From assembly GCA_964582985.1 (NCBI GenBank), contig CAZOUM010000004.1, positions 20,240-84,239 on the forward strand: a stretch of 64,000 nucleotides of DNA, read 5' to 3'. Under the pieces are notes generated by a model. It searched no databases and was not told the DNA's origin. It saw only the letters and a program-made list of their open reading frames with translations. Shown here one piece after another: positions 62,068-64,000 of this stretch (its first letter is position 1; each line of letters opens with the position of its first letter). The position numbers and the translations under genes are program-made. This DNA comes from CAZQYB01 sp964582985. GTDB taxonomy: Bacteria > Planctomycetota > Phycisphaerae > Sedimentisphaerales > Anaerobacaceae.

Positions 62068-63627
62068 ATGAATATTGAAGAAGCAATGGTAGATAAATTC
62101 TTTGACCAACTCGTATCGTTAGAAGAAGGTGAAGCAAGAGTAAAGTGTAGAAACCGAGTACGTACCATCTATGACAATCTCGCAAAGAAAGCTAAAAGGC
62201 TTAGGCCAGAAAACTTTGTTCCCTTACTTGTTAGCAAGTTTCGGGAACCGCCAAAAGGTGTTGTTTTGCCACCTCACGTTATTTTGCATGCTATAGAAGC
62301 CAATTGTTCTTATCATAAAGAAGGTTATAATGAACAAGTAACTTGGGGCAAGGTAACTGAAATACTGAACATCTTCTTGTCCGAAGAATTCAATCCCTAT
62401 TTAACTTATATTACCAGCACAAACCTAAACTTGTTTGCGCAATATATGCACCGCACTCAACTTGATATACAAAAGACAGAAAGTTCTCGAAAGCATTTCG
62501 TAAGATATTGGAAATTGTTTGCCGAAAATGTATTTACTCCAAAGTTATTCAGTAATTTTGAGAATACGTATGGCATTTCCGTTGAGAAATGGTTTCGATA
62601 TTCCTTTGGCGCTTATGCTATGCTGCGCAATGATTTGTTGATTTCACGCGACCCCATTAAGATTGAAAAGTCCTTGCCTTTTTCAAATGATGATTTCCAA
62701 AAATACTTTGACTTAAGTGTTTTGACCAGGGAGCAACTTAAACAAAGATATTTTGAGTCTCGTAAAAACATTGACCCTGAGTTTTATTTTCTGATTCCTA
62801 CATGTTTTCTTGAACGACCGATATTACAGCTATCGAATAATAGATTGATTTCTCCTATTCCTGAACTCATCTTTCGTCATGTAGGGTACGGATTATACGG
62901 TCTTTTTGAGAGGCTGGATAAAGATGGATATTATATTGGCAAGTCGCTCCAAGCTTATACCCATAGTGTTTTACAAGATTTGAAAATTAAGAAAGTATTG
63001 ATAGATAATAACTCTTTGGAAAAAATTGCCAAAGGTGAGAAAACTTGCGACTACATTCTTTCAACCAAACATGAAAATATATTGATAGAGTGCAAGGCAA
63101 CTATTTTTAAACCTAATGTACTCACTCAGAATGCAATTGCCAAGCATACTTCTACAACGAATATCTGTAGAGGTATGGACCAGATCCATAAAACATTACA
63201 CCAAATTGACGAAGGTAAATTCGACAGCCTTAGTCTTGACAAGAAAAAACCTTTTATTGGGATTATTCTTACACTGGGTGAAATTCCAGAAGCAAATTCA
63301 GATTGGTATTCTGAGGAAATAATTCCCAATAATATGATGGGCAAGAAATTAGCCAATTATGATGATGCTTCTAAGTTAATTGTCAGAAAGCCACTTATAC
63401 TGTCAGTGAATGCTTTAGAGAATCTAATTACATACATGAACAATAGCAATGAAAGTCTTGTTAGTATATATGATCAGAAGGAAAAAAAAGGTTACTCTGC
63501 TACTGGAGATTGGGAAATATTTTTGAGTCATAAATTGTCTGATTTGGAAAGCCTGGTGCCTCTTACGTTTATAACATCTGTTATGAAAGAGTTTGATAAG
63601 CGTTTAGGTTTGAAACAAAAAGATTAA
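62068..63627 (+). CDS. Large island protein with C-terminal PD-(D/E)XK nuclease-like domain
   Basis: About 519 residues from the ATG at 62068; an ATG at 62086 is an alternative, and upstream sequence is a dispersed repeat. Residues 1 to about 310 are helical with many aromatic residues and no domain I can name. From about 325 comes a nuclease-like pattern: Asp in TCDYILSTKHENILIECKA, then Glu-Cys-Lys after 12-13 residues, then a helix with Gln/His (GMDQIHKTLHQI), matching the D-ExK-Q layout. It may cut DNA or RNA as the effector of a defence system with the two upstream genes. The 135-nt gap means it could be a separate unit. Confidence 0.6.
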   Translation: MNIEEAMVDKFFDQLVSLEEGEARVKCRNRVRTIYDNLAKKAKRLRPENFVPLLVSKFREPPKGVVLPPHVILHAIEANCSYHKEGYNEQVTWGKVTEILNIFLSEEFNPYLTYITSTNLNLFAQYMHRTQLDIQKTESSRKHFVRYWKLFAENVFTPKLFSNFENTYGISVEKWFRYSFGAYAMLRNDLLISRDPIKIEKSLPFSNDDFQKYFDLSVLTREQLKQRYFESRKNIDPEFYFLIPTCFLERPILQLSNNRLISPIPELIFRHVGYGLYGLFERLDKDGYYIGKSLQAYTHSVLQDLKIKKVLIDNNSLEKIAKGEKTCDYILSTKHENILIECKATIFKPNVLTQNAIAKHTSTTNICRGMDQIHKTLHQIDEGKFDSLSLDKKKPFIGIILTLGEIPEANSDWYSEEIIPNNMMGKKLANYDDASKLIVRKPLILSVNALENLITYMNNSNESLVSIYDQKEKKGYSATGDWEIFLSHKLSDLESLVPLTFITSVMKEFDKRLGLKQKD

Positions 63628-64000
63628 ATGGGCAAATGCAAAGAACTAAAGGGGGAAGTCTAATGCAAGGTATCTGGCCATATGATACCCACCCCCCACT
63701 TGCCCCCTTTCAATTGACTATCGATTCCCTCGGCTACCCCTTCGGCAAGCTCCGCGTGACCAAAAAAAGTGATTTTTTGGCGTTTTTGCTGAGAAAGACA
63801 GAATTATTATGGTTCTTATTTATGCCCAAGCTTGTGCCATAGGTGCTTGCACCATAGGTGGTATCCGTTTACCCCGTTAGAAACGTGCCTTGTGTTTTTC
63901 TAATGGGGTTAAATCCGTTTACCCCGTTAGAAACGTGCATTCTCTTTTTCTAATGGGGTGAAATTTATGCCCAAGGTACTTGTGCCTATGGGATCAGGTA
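63628..64000. other. Right-hand repeat-rich region beyond the island
   Basis: No credible gene. A short frame at 63636-63842 is made of repeat-like sequence (CCTCGGCTACCCCTTCGGCA) and low-complexity text. 63825-63863 holds AAGCTTGTGCC and repeats of CACCATAGG-type. Two hairpin repeats follow. The last 40 nt carry TGCCCAAGGTAC, as in the interior of the ABC ATPase repeat. Confidence 0.65.
63864..63959. repeat. Two tandem CCCCGTTAGAAA hairpin repeats, 50-nt period
   Basis: Copy 1 has ACCCCGTTAGAAA (63871-63883) and TTTCTAATGGGGT (63897-63909). Copy 2 has the same arms at 63921-63933 and 63947-63959. Each pairs with one G-U. The leading TCCGTTT is shared. Loops differ only slightly (CGTGCCTTGTGTT and CGTGCATTCTCTT), showing recent tandem duplication. 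Confidence 0.9.

Noticed and set aside
63636..63842. 68-residue plus-strand frame at the right end
   Set aside because: Made of dispersed-repeat text (SLGYPFGKLRVT-type) and continuing into the repeat cluster; no domain.

Overview
The window looks like chromosome from an uncultured member of the Planctomycetota, class Phycisphaerae (Sedimentisphaerales-like). I infer this from large secreted multidomain proteins with Fn3-like, LamG and beta-helix modules ending in dockerin-like 'GDFD..C.VDF.DL..L...WL' tails, from archaeal-type 3-dehydroquinate synthesis genes, from an expanded HflK/HflC (SPFH) set, and from MgtC, PilT and ComEC genes of this flavour. No rRNA or intact tRNA is present, so the assignment is inference.

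Layout. 1-1.9 kb: end of a secreted trypsin-like protease. 2-19 kb: a nearly gapless minus-strand run of twelve genes (three SPFH proteins, metal P-type ATPase, ABC exporter ATPase and permease, a membrane-anchored unknown, UvrD/PcrA helicase, glucose-6-phosphate isomerase, AEC permease, mannose-1-phosphate guanylyltransferase, YqgF/RuvX). 19.2-26.8 kb: ABC-2 permease, short N-acetylglutamate synthase, a plus-strand type II fatty-acid-like cluster (two FabZ-like dehydratases, a long ACP, two ketosynthases), then serS and a PNPOx-like protein. 27-34 kb: an unknown membrane protein, a C45-like lipoprotein hydrolase, ComEC, OmpA-like lipoprotein, prepilin peptidase. 34-43.7 kb: an FGE-like/sialidase fusion, argG, a huge pilin-like/ankyrin chimera, an MntA-HepT toxin-antitoxin pair and a PIN-like protein. 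43.7-51.1 kb: aroDE, a frameshifted C10 peptidase/beta-helix protein, ADH synthase, DHQ synthase II and MgtC. 51.1-56.5 kb: a LamG giant behind a structured leader. 56.6-60.1 kb: PilT, a PilX-like protein and two divergent flagellin-like proteins. 60.4-63.6 kb: an AT-richer island beginning next to a tRNA-Ser 3' fragment, with three genes, two of which look like PD-(D/E)XK nucleases.

How the genes fit together. AroDE, ADH synthase and DHQ synthase II supply a coherent alternative early shikimate route. The ACP, dehydratase and ketosynthase genes form one acyl-chain-building unit. PilT, the PilX-like protein and the prepilin peptidase belong to type IV pilus/type II secretion machinery.

The most unusual genome-scale signal is a family of hairpin repeats with arms built on CCCCGTTAGA/TCTAAYGGGG. 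They occur between genes, inside a coding sequence, over a translation start, and on both sides of the nuclease island. Other dispersed repeats ('RFAQND'-type, 'PAKAG'-type, CGCAATACG-type) have also entered coding or intergenic DNA.
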